DNA of 44,324 nt, from NCBI GenBank assembly GCA_023091735.1, contig JALKBU010000373.1, positions 1-44,324 of the forward strand, written 5' to 3'. The stretch's first letter is position 1, and every line of letters begins with the position of its first letter. Below, piece after piece: positions 20,013 to 28,078 of this stretch. The position numbers and the translations under genes were made by a program. This stretch comes from Trichomonas tenax. Its lineage: Eukaryota; Parabasalia; Trichomonadida; Trichomonadidae. The notes beneath the pieces were generated by a model. It searched no databases. It saw nothing but the letters and a program-made list of their open reading frames with translations, and had not been told where the DNA came from.

Positions 20013-20684
20013 TTACAGTTGCTGCATTATCATATTTTCGTATTGCGCAAACATTGGATAATGTTTCAATTGGCGTAATAAATCATCTTGTGGAATTTTG
20101 AGACCTTTGAAAATATCGATTATGCCAAAGAATATCGGTTGATCTGTTGACTTAATCTCCAATTTGTGGCCGTCCAATGAGCGATGAATCGAGCCGTTAG
20201 AGGAATCATGATAACCAATGAGAAGAGAAGGGAATTGTATGTTTATCTGAGGCCTCATAAGCCTCTGATTACGCTCAATGATGTATTTGAAGTAAATAAG
20301 CATTTGAATCTTTTCGATCAATTGATTTTGCTTCGAACGAATTTCTTCCTCTTTGGCTGAGCATATAGATTGGCCGTCATCAACCGGCTTTGCAGCAGGT
20401 GTATTGTGTGTTAAACGAATGTGTTTGTTTGTTTTTTCTAGTAAATCTGCGGCAATAAGGACATTTATGACGTCATACACACGGCGCCGTATCGTTTTGT
20501 CCTTGCTGTCTTCAAGCGTCGACTTATCTAAAGATGAGACGAATATGTCGGCAACTTCTTGATATGTCGTAGTTCCTTTTTTGGTAATAATTTTGTATAT
20601 AGGCGAGGCCAAGTTGTTCAAGCAGAACGGCTTTGAAGCGCGTGAGATATGGCCTGAAGGAGTTTCCTCTTGGGGAACCTCCAT
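20013..20684 (-). CDS. TFDP: DP-family transcription factor (E2F dimerisation partner)
   Basis: The start is the ATG at 20684, giving 223 residues; the open frame continues 15 codons upstream only to a TTG. Residues 35-46 (KKGTTTYQEVAD) and 66-76 (RRRVYDVINVL) are nearly identical to the DP DNA-binding domain, including the RRRVYD DNA-contact helix. A coiled-coil segment (about 110-140) and a DP-like marked-box region (IQFPSLLIGYHDSS, then FFGIIDIFKGLKI) follow, so both DNA binding and E2F pairing should be intact. It acts in the nucleus on G1/S genes together with an E2F. The E2F-like gene in this window may be a partner or an atypical independent factor. Promoter-like elements lie 120-163 bases upstream. 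Confidence 0.85.
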   Translation of the reverse strand: MEVPQEETPSGHISRASKPFCLNNLASPIYKIITKKGTTTYQEVADIFVSSLDKSTLEDSKDKTIRRRVYDVINVLIAADLLEKTNKHIRLTHNTPAAKPVDDGQSICSAKEEEIRSKQNQLIEKIQMLIYFKYIIERNQRLMRPQINIQFPSLLIGYHDSSNGSIHRSLDGHKLEIKSTDQPIFFGIIDIFKGLKIPQDDLLRQLKHYPMFAQYENMIMQQL

Positions 20685-20803
20685 TGATTTTTTTTTCTTG
20701 TGATTATTTATTTTTTGTTTTTTGCTCAAGATTTATATTTCATAGATGAACATTTTCACTTTTTGCAATGTAACATTGGTGAGATGAAATGGTATAACAT
20801 ATC

Positions 20804-20847
20804 TGTCACGTAAGCAATCAAATTGACGCAAATCACTTTACACGGCA
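20804..20847 (-). promoter_or_regulatory. promoter-like element pair upstream of the DP gene
   Basis: Read on the plus strand, TGTCACGTAA (20804-20813) and TTTACACGGCA (20837-20847) face each other. Both fit the recurring TGNCAYGTAAA family. They lie 120-163 bases before the ATG of the DP gene. Confidence 0.5.
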
Positions 20848-21220
20848 TATTATATTCTTCTTTTGCTCTCATCCCAAAAATGCAAATGAGAATCCTAACG
20901 ATCTTATTGTTTTGTTAACCAACTGCTTTTATACGCAATCATTATAACATAACATTCACAAAACACATTTTTTTTTTAAATTGTGAAATAATTTCATTAT
21001 TAACACAGTACATGACAAAATTATAAAAGCATTTTCATTCCATTCGTGTTGATGTACATTTCTACAATTCACAGATTATATCTAATGAAATAATGGTAAT
21101 CTTTTTATAATTCTCAGAGATTATCATTATATTTTATAAAATAGCTAATATGCTGAATAAATGAGAATCACTTAGATGTTCTGTTATATTTTTAGAGCGC
21201 AATAGGAAAAAAAATCATGT
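20848..21220. other. AT-rich spacer
   Basis: No gene is seen. A loose element copy (GTACATGACAAAA, about 21008-21020) is present but close to no start codon. Confidence 0.45.
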
Positions 21221-21973
21221 TTAGAATGTTATTTCCTCGCCATCAAGAGGAACTAAAGCATACTTTTCAAGCTTGTTAGCCTGAACGTATTCCTTAACTT
21301 CGCTTCTTGTTTGCGTTGCATGTGGAATAGAATGAAGGTGAAAAGCAACAAAAAGAACTTCTGGGAATTCTTGATGAAGCAACCTGATGTCTTCTTTACC
21401 AATCATTATTTGTCCTTGTGGAACTGTTGCAGCACTTGGGTTTCCAACAACAACGTCTGGTTTGTATTTTCTGATTGGCTCCCTGACGCAATCTGTATAA
21501 AGGGAATCTCCAATGAAATACATCTTCTTTGGTGATTCAAGAATGAATCCAGAAGCATTGCGATTCATTTGAACCATTTTATAGAACTCTTCTGGGCCAT
21601 GATCGCAACCTGTTCAGATGATTTTGATATCGCCATACATTGTTCCATTTTCAGTCATCACAGTGACATCTTTGAATCCCATTTCTTCCAATGTTTGCTT
21701 ATCTCCTTCATCCTGTCCAAATATTTTCATTGATTTATCAATGAAATTTGCAGAGTATGCAGAGAAGTGGTCCAAATGCAAGTGAGTGAGAATCAATGCA
21801 TCTACTTTTGCAATTTCACTTGGAGGAAATGGAAGAGCCATGAGAGGGAATCTGCGAAGTGGCTGAATAAATGGATCCAAAGCTTCTTTTTCTTCCAACC
21901 ATGGATCAACAAGGATTCTCTTGCCACAGAATGTGATGATTGAAGTGTTGTTGCGAATTTGCAGGCACTTCAT
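21221..21973 (-). pseudogene. metallo-beta-lactamase-fold hydrolase interrupted by one in-frame TGA
   Basis: The ATG at 21973 opens a UlaG-like MBL protein: VDPWLE, then the metal site THLHLDHF (H64, H66, D68, H69). At codon 120 a TGA (21614-21616) interrupts the frame. The same frame then continues without further damage through TGCDHGPEEFYK (next metal His), SGFILESPKKMYFIGDSLYTDC (metal Asp in GDS) and HLHSIPHATQTRSEV (last His) to a normal stop. All metal ligands remain, and the total of about 250 codons is the family size. The interrupted position precedes TGxxHG, where relatives often have Arg, so a CGA-to-TGA change is plausible. Other genes here end in TGA, so a reassigned code is unlikely. 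A young null allele, a sequencing error or stop readthrough would each explain it. Confidence 0.75.
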
Positions 21974-22279
21974 CCAAAAAATGATTCATGAGATTTGATT
22001 TTTTTTGATGCTGATTTAATATTTATTGAAAATGAATGCTATTTGATACAATCAAGCAATCAGCAAGATAAAAGTGATGTTGCAAACAATGTCCATATAG
22101 TATATTGATAGATTGTCATTTATATTTCATATTTTTTTTAAAATATATGAAAATGCGTGTGTTATTCCTATTACTTGGGTACCAGCATCACAGCATCTAT
22201 GGAAGACAATATTTGAAGTAAATTCATTGAAATTTACACAAAATACAAACAAAATAAAAGAAAGTAATGTATATAAAAA
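21974..22279. other. spacer upstream of the MBL gene and downstream of the coiled-coil gene
   Basis: AT-rich DNA without a supported gene. It must contain the promoter of the MBL-fold gene, but no TGNCATGTAAA element is visible. Confidence 0.45.
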
Positions 22280-23068
22280 TTATAGAGAATCCTTATCAAG
22301 ACCCTTCTGGAGAAGCTCAATATGTAATCCTTTCATGACTTCCTGGTGCTGGAAGATAGATTCTTCGATCTTTTCATCAACTTTCTTTGTAGCTTCTTCC
22401 GCATCGCGTATGAGAATACGGAGATAGTCAGTTTGCCTTTTAGGTTGTCCTCCGGCCAATTTTGTTTCAATTTCTTTCTGATCTTTCAAGTTTTCAACTT
22501 TGAGACGAAGTTTCTCGTTGGCTTTCCTGAATTTATTGAGTTTCTCCTTTAGTTCGTTGATTATAATGATTTGCTGATTAAATATCTCAGGACCATCGGT
22601 TCTTTGTAATTCGTCCCATTCTGCTTTATGCATGTTGATTTCCATTTGCTTTTCGAGCTGTAAATCTTTGAGTCTTTCTTTCTCTTCGAATATCAGTCGA
22701 ATACTTTCCTTTAATTCATAAATTTGTGCTGCTTTGTCTGACATAAGAAGTTCGTTGATCTCTGCTCTCTGTTGTATAAGTTGTTGTTCAATTGCTCTAT
22801 ATTCGAATTCGTTATGTGTTAAAAAGCGTGGATTTTCTGTGATTGTTCTTTCTTTCAATTTGTTTTGCATTTCCAACCTCGAAATACGTGTTTTCAACTT
22901 CGCAGCTTCTTCCAAAAGTCGATGTTTTTCCGCAATTAATCTGTTAACATCTTGTTGGGTGATTTCTTTCTTTGTTTCAGACAAAGAAACGGAATCTAAA
23001 GACGGTTCTTCCGAGGGAATGGACACAGTACTCACTAGAACTGAGCGAGTAAGTCCAATTCTACTCAT
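22280..23068 (-). CDS. coiled-coil protein, 262 residues
   Basis: Residues about 35-250 are almost entirely charged heptad-type helix (for example LIAEKHRLLEEAAKLKTRISRLEMQNKLKER and repeated ELKEKL/LRLKVENLK stretches), with few breaks. The first 30 residues are Ser- and Thr-rich. There is no membrane span. Such proteins in flagellates are often axonemal or basal-body components, for example of the CCDC type with conserved short motifs, but I cannot name a family. The start ATG is preceded by a GTGTCAAAAAAATATAA leader. Two promoter-like elements, at 23088-23096 and 23134-23144, lie 20 and 66 bases upstream, a very clear case of the element near a start. Confidence 0.75.
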   Translation of the reverse strand: MSRIGLTRSVLVSTVSIPSEEPSLDSVSLSETKKEITQQDVNRLIAEKHRLLEEAAKLKTRISRLEMQNKLKERTITENPRFLTHNEFEYRAIEQQLIQQRAEINELLMSDKAAQIYELKESIRLIFEEKERLKDLQLEKQMEINMHKAEWDELQRTDGPEIFNQQIIIINELKEKLNKFRKANEKLRLKVENLKDQKEIETKLAGGQPKRQTDYLRILIRDAEEATKKVDEKIEESIFQHQEVMKGLHIELLQKGLDKDSL

Positions 23069-23087
23069 TTATATTTTTTTGACACAC

Positions 23088-23144
23088 TACATGTCAAAAA
23101 TATATAAATCAATATGTTACAAACAAATATACATTTACATGTCA
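23088..23144 (-). promoter_or_regulatory. two promoter-like elements upstream of the coiled-coil gene
   Basis: Read toward the gene, TTTGACATGTAAATG (element at 23134-23144) and TTTTTGACATGTAGTG (element at 23088-23096) occur in the same orientation. They end 20-66 bases before the ATG at 23068, within the expected core-promoter distance for genes with very short leaders. Confidence 0.6.
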
Positions 23145-23352
23145 AATATTCTTTTGATGTACGAAATTATGTAAATATAACAATAAAAGCATCTCAAGTT
23201 TTAATATATGAAAATATAAAACAGTGTATACTTATTGCCCCATATTTTATTTGACTTTGATTTAATTCTATAATATCTTCACATTCATGATGAAAGTGTG
23301 TGAAAAAACAATGATAATGAGTTAAGTTACATACATAGTTTAAAATTAATAA

Positions 23353-24711
23353 TTATAACTCTGATTCAGCTTCGAGAGGAACGTCCTTAGCAACAACAAG
23401 CTTTTCCATTTCTGGTTTTTCACCAACTTTATTTGGATCTTCTTTATCGTGCATGAAGTTGTCGGCGTTATTGTCATAATCATCTTCATCGCCGAAAATG
23501 GAAGTGCTTACTCCTTGTTGAGCAGCAGCGTTGCCATTGAAGTACATTCTGAGACCGACAATAAGCATCATGATAACAATAGCATAAGCGATGATCATGA
23601 TTGTTGATTTATCCAATCCATGATCGACTTCTTCGACGAAGGTATGACGACTGAGTGGCGTGTTATGTTCATGGGCTGCCCCAAGAAAGTTTGGAATATA
23701 ATCCTGGCGAACTTCTTCTGTTTCTGCTTGAAGAGATAATGATGTGAGATTTTCAAGCTCTATTTCCTTCTTTTGGCCTTCTCCGCAGTTATCTGTTGTG
23801 GATTCGCCATTATCATCCTTCACAATTTCATCTTTCAAAACGCCTCCGAAAAATGAATTCGAAATGACGATATCACCATAATCTCCAACGAAAATTGATG
23901 GATTTTTATTAGCGAGATCTGAGAAGTATGTGTTATTCACTGTGCTGTTTGCGTATTTAGTCACAACTAAAGATGTGGCCATTGATGCTCTGTTCGAAAT
24001 GTATATTATATTTGAAATATGGGCGTTAGAAAGCTCAACAAATGTTGTAGCATTTGCTTGCGCTGTGTTATTAACGAAAATATTGTTGTCGATAACCGAA
24101 TTTAAACATCTCGTCAGCATTAAAGCGGAAACTTGGCCCTTGCAGACGTTGAAAGTAAAGTTGGAGTTCGTGATAGAAGATTCGAAAACGTGGAATAATG
24201 AAATACCCGCACAATAATTAGTTGCATTATTTTCAGCAATAAGACATTTATCGACAGTAAATTTAGCAGAACTAGAAACTCTGATTGCAGCGCCAATCTG
24301 TGTTACCTGATTTTGCCTGAAAATACAATCAGAAACACTAACCATCAAACCTCGAATGAGAACTGCGCCTCCTTCGACTGAATTGAAGAAGAAATTCTGC
24401 TGAATGCATCTGATGAACTGACAATTCGTTATAGAAGAGATGGAAGAATTAATTTTTTGCTTTTGGCTAAAAGTTGTTCCATTTAATTGTGTGCTATCTA
24501 AAACTATCGCTGAATTAAGGATATCTGAGAACTTGGAATTCGATATTTGATATAATGAAGCCATCCTACTCGTTAAAATCGGACTGAACGATTTCGAAAA
24601 TGTGGATTTCTCTATTTTAAAGAATGAAATCTCCCTCTTTAAGGGAATTGAGATAAGAGGCGATCTGCTTTGCATCGTAGAAAGAACTGCTGAGCGGATC
24701 GTGATATTCAT
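23353..24711 (-). CDS. beta-helix-like (Pmp-type) surface protein with one membrane span
   Basis: The protein has 452 residues. Residues about 30-295 consist of repeated short strands with Asn-, Ser- and Ile-rich turns (for example ITNSNFTFN, VIDNNIFVNNTAQ, VSDCIFRQNQVTQIGAA, VDKCLIAENNATN), the pattern of right-handed parallel beta-helix/polymorphic outer-membrane-like proteins common in trichomonads. A Glu/Asp-rich linker follows. The only membrane span is at about 369-391 (IMIIAYAIVIMMLIVGLRMYF). A 61-residue acidic tail ends the protein. No cleavable signal peptide is visible at the ATG, so the span may serve as signal-anchor, or the real N-terminus is missing. A role at the cell surface or in an endomembrane is inferred. 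Confidence 0.7.
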   Translation of the reverse strand: MNITIRSAVLSTMQSRSPLISIPLKREISFFKIEKSTFSKSFSPILTSRMASLYQISNSKFSDILNSAIVLDSTQLNGTTFSQKQKINSSISSITNCQFIRCIQQNFFFNSVEGGAVLIRGLMVSVSDCIFRQNQVTQIGAAIRVSSSAKFTVDKCLIAENNATNYCAGISLFHVFESSITNSNFTFNVCKGQVSALMLTRCLNSVIDNNIFVNNTAQANATTFVELSNAHISNIIYISNRASMATSLVVTKYANSTVNNTYFSDLANKNPSIFVGDYGDIVISNSFFGGVLKDEIVKDDNGESTTDNCGEGQKKEIELENLTSLSLQAETEEVRQDYIPNFLGAAHEHNTPLSRHTFVEEVDHGLDKSTIMIIAYAIVIMMLIVGLRMYFNGNAAAQQGVSTSIFGDEDDYDNNADNFMHDKEDPNKVGEKPEMEKLVVAKDVPLEAESEL

Positions 24712-24837
24712 TTATTTTTTTTTTTGGCAAAACCAGTTTTTTTCGAAATCCTATACTATTTCTAAATTTGTGTTTGTTTGCTTCTATAGGTCTATATTCG
24801 CGGCAATTTGTTCAGAAATTCTTAAAATCAATAATTT

Positions 24838-24863
24838 CGTCATGTAAAATATTTTACACGGCA
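24838..24863. promoter_or_regulatory. palindromic back-to-back promoter-like element
   Basis: CGTCATGTAAA (24838-24848) and TTTACACGGCA (24853-24863) form a near-perfect 26-base dyad (CGTCATGTAAAATATTTTAC, continuing to the second half). It lies 127-152 bases upstream of the beta-helix-like gene and could bind a dimer or serve both flanking genes. Confidence 0.5.
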
Positions 24864-25286
24864 AATGACTTTTTGCTCAAACCACTGAATGAATTTAGTT
24901 GTTTTATTTTTATATGCCAAACTTCTCATAACATGTTATACACATACAACAAACCTATCTCATTAATTTCCTTTTTGATGCATAAAACTTTAATTCTTGA
25001 CAAAAGTAACATATTTTGAAAAGTTTACAAAAAAGAACTTTTCTAAAATGGTTCACTTTTGTATCAAGAATTTGAAATATTCGACAAAAGTAATGCCCTT
25101 TCATTAAATAAAACTGTCAAAATCTTAATTTTTTTTTTCATTAATTATCCCAATATAGAATGACAATTAGGTAACTGAACTTATACCAATAAAGCATTAA
25201 ACTTGTAATATCTTTGTGCAAAATATAAAAATATTATAATAATCACAAATTTCATAAACATTTAGTTTGATATAGTTTTTGGCCAC

Positions 25287-25297
25287 TTTACATGTCA
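25287..25297 (+). promoter_or_regulatory. promoter-like element TTTACATGTCA before the TBC gene
   Basis: This exact copy of the element ends 27 bases before the ATG chosen for the TBC gene. Its ATG lies in the TBC frame, but using it would add 11 residues (MSVIKINFILK) that overlap the element itself, so the downstream ATG is preferred. Confidence 0.55.
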
Positions 25298-25324
25298 GTT
25301 ATAAAAATAAATTTTATATTGAAG

Positions 25325-26380
25325 ATGGAAAAGAAGGCTTCTAAAGATAAAATCACAGAATTATTTGAAGAACTGGCCTCAGAGGAGAAAGTAAATAAGT
25401 TCCTCTCTGATAATTCAATGAATAAAGAACCAGCAAAAAGATTTCTTGCATATTTCATTAAAATGGGCGTAATTTCGAAAGATACCAAGAAAGGTGTCGA
25501 TAATCTCAAGAATTTGATACCAGAATACTCCAAATTCATTAAAGAATTATATGAAGATAATAGAATTTCGCCATTAGAGAAACTTCCGAAAGCAGATACC
25601 GCTACGGTTAAGGCAGATATCAAGAGAAGCTACTTCTTATTCGTAAATTACTGCAAACATTACCAAGTCAAAGAATATGAAGCAGAACATGAGAAAGGAA
25701 AGGAAATTCCATACCGTGTTCTCGTTGCACTCACACAATTTGACGACAAATTGTCTTATACACAAGGATATGACAGATATCTGTTTATTTCTTACGTTCT
25801 TGCTCTCAAATTCACAGAATATGTTGAATTACCAGCTAAAGATGCCGAGGCACTCGCTTATCATCTAACAAGAAAGCTTCTTGTGTTTGCTGATTTTTAT
25901 CACGTTCTCGAAAATCCAGCAACATACGATGGATTTTCATGTCTCGATGAAAAGCTGGAGAAATACTGCACAAACACATTCAATCTTCTCAAAAAGAGCG
26001 GATTTTCAGCATTTAATTATGCAATGCGTTGGAGATTGCTTTTCTTCTCAGATGAACATGAAATCGATGGTGCATTGCTTATTTGGGATCATTTCTTCAT
26101 GAACCAGGATAAAATTGATGAGTGCTTCGCTTGCGTTGGAGCATCACACGTCAGACAAGTTAAAGTCAATGATGATTTCACTGCTGTTGAGAAAATCCAA
26201 AAGTTCAAGAACTGGAACGAAAAGAAGATTGTTACTGAGGCTTCACTAATGGAGCAAGGAAAGAATATCGATACAGGATTCGGAGCAAAGAGTTTCTTCA
26301 TCTCTTTGTCTCTCATCGTCCTTGTCACAGCAACATTTTACGTTTACAAGAATCGCTTCAACTTCGCTATCAAACAATAG
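25325..26380 (+). CDS. TBC-domain Rab GTPase-activating protein with C-terminal membrane anchor
   Basis: Numbering is from the ATG at 25325 (351 residues). The TBC hallmark finger residues are present: the Arg motif VKADIKRSYF (R101) and the Gln motif SYTQG (Q147). Helices resembling the rest of the domain follow (FNYAMRWRLLFFSDEHEI, then ALLIWDHFFM). This indicates a dual-finger RabGAP of the Ypt/Rab type, likely active. A hydrophobic stretch at about 323-341 (FFISLSLIVLVTATFYVY) with a short basic tail makes it tail-anchored, as in TBC1D20/Gyp8, which act at the ER/Golgi. The protein should face the cytosol on an early secretory membrane. The Rab substrate is unknown. Confidence 0.8.
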   Translation: MEKKASKDKITELFEELASEEKVNKFLSDNSMNKEPAKRFLAYFIKMGVISKDTKKGVDNLKNLIPEYSKFIKELYEDNRISPLEKLPKADTATVKADIKRSYFLFVNYCKHYQVKEYEAEHEKGKEIPYRVLVALTQFDDKLSYTQGYDRYLFISYVLALKFTEYVELPAKDAEALAYHLTRKLLVFADFYHVLENPATYDGFSCLDEKLEKYCTNTFNLLKKSGFSAFNYAMRWRLLFFSDEHEIDGALLIWDHFFMNQDKIDECFACVGASHVRQVKVNDDFTAVEKIQKFKNWNEKKIVTEASLMEQGKNIDTGFGAKSFFISLSLIVLVTATFYVYKNRFNFAIKQ

Positions 26381-26797
26381 ATATTTGTTTCACTATAAAG
26401 GCACTAAATATTTTTAATATTATTGTAATTCTCTAATTTCTAAATCCTAATATAATTTATGCAATATGATATGTTCTATGAAGAATATTAAACTATCAAG
26501 TAACATACTAGCAGAATTCAAATTTGAAAAATAATATATGAAGATTTAATAAAAACATAATAAAAGAAAAGAACTGAGTGAAGCGTAAATATATAAGCAA
26601 GAATTTGGGTCAATAATAAGTTGATAATAATTTTGAAGCAAAAAAATAAACTAGTAAATGCGATTTTTCCATGCATATTGGATTCACGTAGAGAAGTTTT
26701 GATAATGCATTTATTATGTTTAAAGGTTTTGAGTGTCCGCATCATAAAGGAGAACAATTCGAATTGGGAATTTGAAAAAAATATTTGGCTAAATTGT
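26381..26797. other. spacer between convergent genes, with a repeated 26-mer
   Basis: The segment contains one copy of a 26-base direct repeat (26718-26743) whose second copy (26796-26821) overlaps the end of the small acidic protein gene, and a 12-base palindrome CAATTCGAATTG. No gene is supported; frames on both strands are A/T-driven. Confidence 0.45.
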
Positions 26798-26821
26798 TTA
26801 AAGGTTTTGAGTGTCTGCATC
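26718..26821. repeat. 26-bp direct repeat, 78-bp period
   Basis: GTTTAAAGGTTTTGAGTGTC occurs at 26718 and, with one change, at 26796, each extended to a GCATC end. The second copy contains the last seven codons and stop of the small minus-strand gene, so the end of that gene seems partly duplicated downstream. Confidence 0.6.
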
Positions 26822-27007
26822 CTGTTCAAATTGTGAGATGTATTTCCTGTACTGGTGTTGCATTTCTGGGTTTGGAGGTAAATTAAAGTCGTCTTGCCAG
26901 TCAACTTCATCATTCTCTATGACAGTCATGTTCTCTATGACATCAGTATTGAGAGGTACGAACTCATCGTCGTGAATTATAGAGAAAGTATTGATTGCGT
27001 TCGACAT
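26798..27007 (-). CDS. small acidic protein, 69 residues
   Basis: It is rich in Asp, Glu and Asn, with a central DEVDWQDDF motif and a C-terminal helix (MQHQYRKYISQFEQ). The ATG follows TTCACTTTATAATA, where TCACTT matches the trichomonad initiator TCAYTW ten bases before the start, and several promoter-like elements lie within 140 bases. This makes a genuine gene likely in spite of its size. I do not recognise the family; a small acidic accessory subunit is possible, but no name is justified. Confidence 0.55.
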   Translation of the reverse strand: MSNAINTFSIIHDDEFVPLNTDVIENMTVIENDEVDWQDDFNLPPNPEMQHQYRKYISQFEQDADTQNL

Positions 27008-27275
27008 TATTATAAAGTGAACTTCCTCGAAAAATTGTCATTGTAAAATGACAAAATCAGAAATCCGCCATTGTAAATTATAAGGTTCTTGTAAAATATC
27101 ATAAAACTATAAAAGTGACAATGGAAAACGAAATATGTCATGTAAATATAACAATGTCATAAGATTTATGTAAAGTGACAAAAATGGAATAAAAGTGCTA
27201 TTTTTTGAGAGCTTCGGCAGAATTTATGTCAAAAATTTTTAAAAAACGATTAAAATCTATCAAAAGGTACCAGCA
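27008..27275. promoter_or_regulatory. divergent promoter region rich in the promoter-like element
   Basis: Between the small acidic gene and the YqeC-like gene, read on the plus strand, lie TGTCATTGTAAA (27036-27047), CGCCATTGTAAA (27066-27077) and TGTCATGTAAA (27136-27146). Looser copies occur at about 27047-27056 (AATGACAAAA) and 27168-27183 (TATGTAAAGTGACAAA). Both the 11- and 12-base spacing variants occur side by side. Confidence 0.6.
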
Positions 27276-27998
27276 ATGAAATTTTGGTTTTTCAACCACG
27301 AGACTCAGGAAATAACAACATCACCTGAACTTGTTCCGCTTCTGAAACTTGGCGATCACGAAGTAATTTCGGTCGTCGGCGGAGGTGGAAAGACCCATAC
27401 TGTTTTTGAAATTTCGAATGAGTTAGTAAAACTCAATAAGAAAGTGATCCTTTGCACAACTACAGCTATGATGTACCCCAACCATCCTGTTTATGAGGGA
27501 AATGACATAGAAGAAATCAAGAAAATGTTAAACGGAATGTTAGTCATTGTTGGATCAATAATAGCACCAAGAAAGATGGGTCCACCAGATCCAGCTGTTT
27601 TTGATGCTCTAGATTCAATTTGTGACTACTTAGTGATCGAAGCGGATGGATCAAGGCAACTTCCACTCAAATTCCCGCAAAGTCACGAACCAGTGCTTCA
27701 TCCTCGTAGCACTTTTGTTATTGGCGTCGCTGGAATGGACTGCTTTGGAAGAAGGTTAGTCGAAGTGTGCCATAGACAGCCAACAGCGATGGAAGTACTT
27801 CATAAAACAGAAGAGGATCTCATTGATGACAAAGACATCGCATTCACGCTTGAAAGTGAGAATGGCCAGATGAAGAACGTTAAATGCCGCTTCATTCCTA
27901 TACTGAACAAGATAGATTCCGATGAGCGTTTAGACAATGCCACAAAAGTCGCAAAAAGACTCAAAATCAATAATTGTATTTTTTCATCTTACAATTGA
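27276..27998 (+). CDS. YqeC-like P-loop protein (bacterial selenium/molybdenum hydroxylase accessory family)
   Basis: The protein has 240 residues, the size of bacterial YqeC. Motifs follow the family in order: Walker A-like VGGGGKT (34-40), CTTTAMMYPNHP (60-71), DYLVIEADGSRQLPLKFPQSHEPV (117-140; the EADGSR-x-LPLK-P-x-HEPV block is characteristic), VIGVAGMDCFG (148-158) and a C-terminal LNKID (210-214), close to the LNQ/KxD base motif of the family. YqeC is an uncharacterised ATP/GTP-binding protein found beside selenium-dependent molybdenum hydroxylases in bacteria. Finding it in a eukaryote that has no known Moco enzymes suggests horizontal transfer or a different role. Codon use looks native, and the promoter region carries trichomonad-type elements, so it appears established and expressed. 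Confidence 0.8.
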   Translation: MKFWFFNHETQEITTSPELVPLLKLGDHEVISVVGGGGKTHTVFEISNELVKLNKKVILCTTTAMMYPNHPVYEGNDIEEIKKMLNGMLVIVGSIIAPRKMGPPDPAVFDALDSICDYLVIEADGSRQLPLKFPQSHEPVLHPRSTFVIGVAGMDCFGRRLVEVCHRQPTAMEVLHKTEEDLIDDKDIAFTLESENGQMKNVKCRFIPILNKIDSDERLDNATKVAKRLKINNCIFSSYN

Positions 27999-28078
27999 AT
28001 TGTCTACACGATTAGTAAATAATAGAATGTTATAGAATAAAGTTTTGCATAAATAAATAGAACATAAACTGTATGTAT

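Larger units (their letters stand above)
24712..25324. other. divergent promoter region of the beta-helix-like and TBC genes
   Basis: Two genes are transcribed outward from this 613-base region. It contains a back-to-back element pair at 24838-24863 and a single element at 25287-25297. Plus-strand frames of about 80 codons here overlap these elements and are not credible genes. Confidence 0.55.

Noticed and set aside
21614..21616. TGA as a selenocysteine codon in the MBL-fold gene
   Set aside because: The position does not correspond to a Cys in the family as I know it, no downstream SECIS-like structure was recognised, and other genes here use TGA as stop.
25292..25324. Upstream ATG of the TBC gene
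   Set aside because: This ATG is part of the TTTACATGTCA promoter-like element; the ATG at 25325 gives a better leader.
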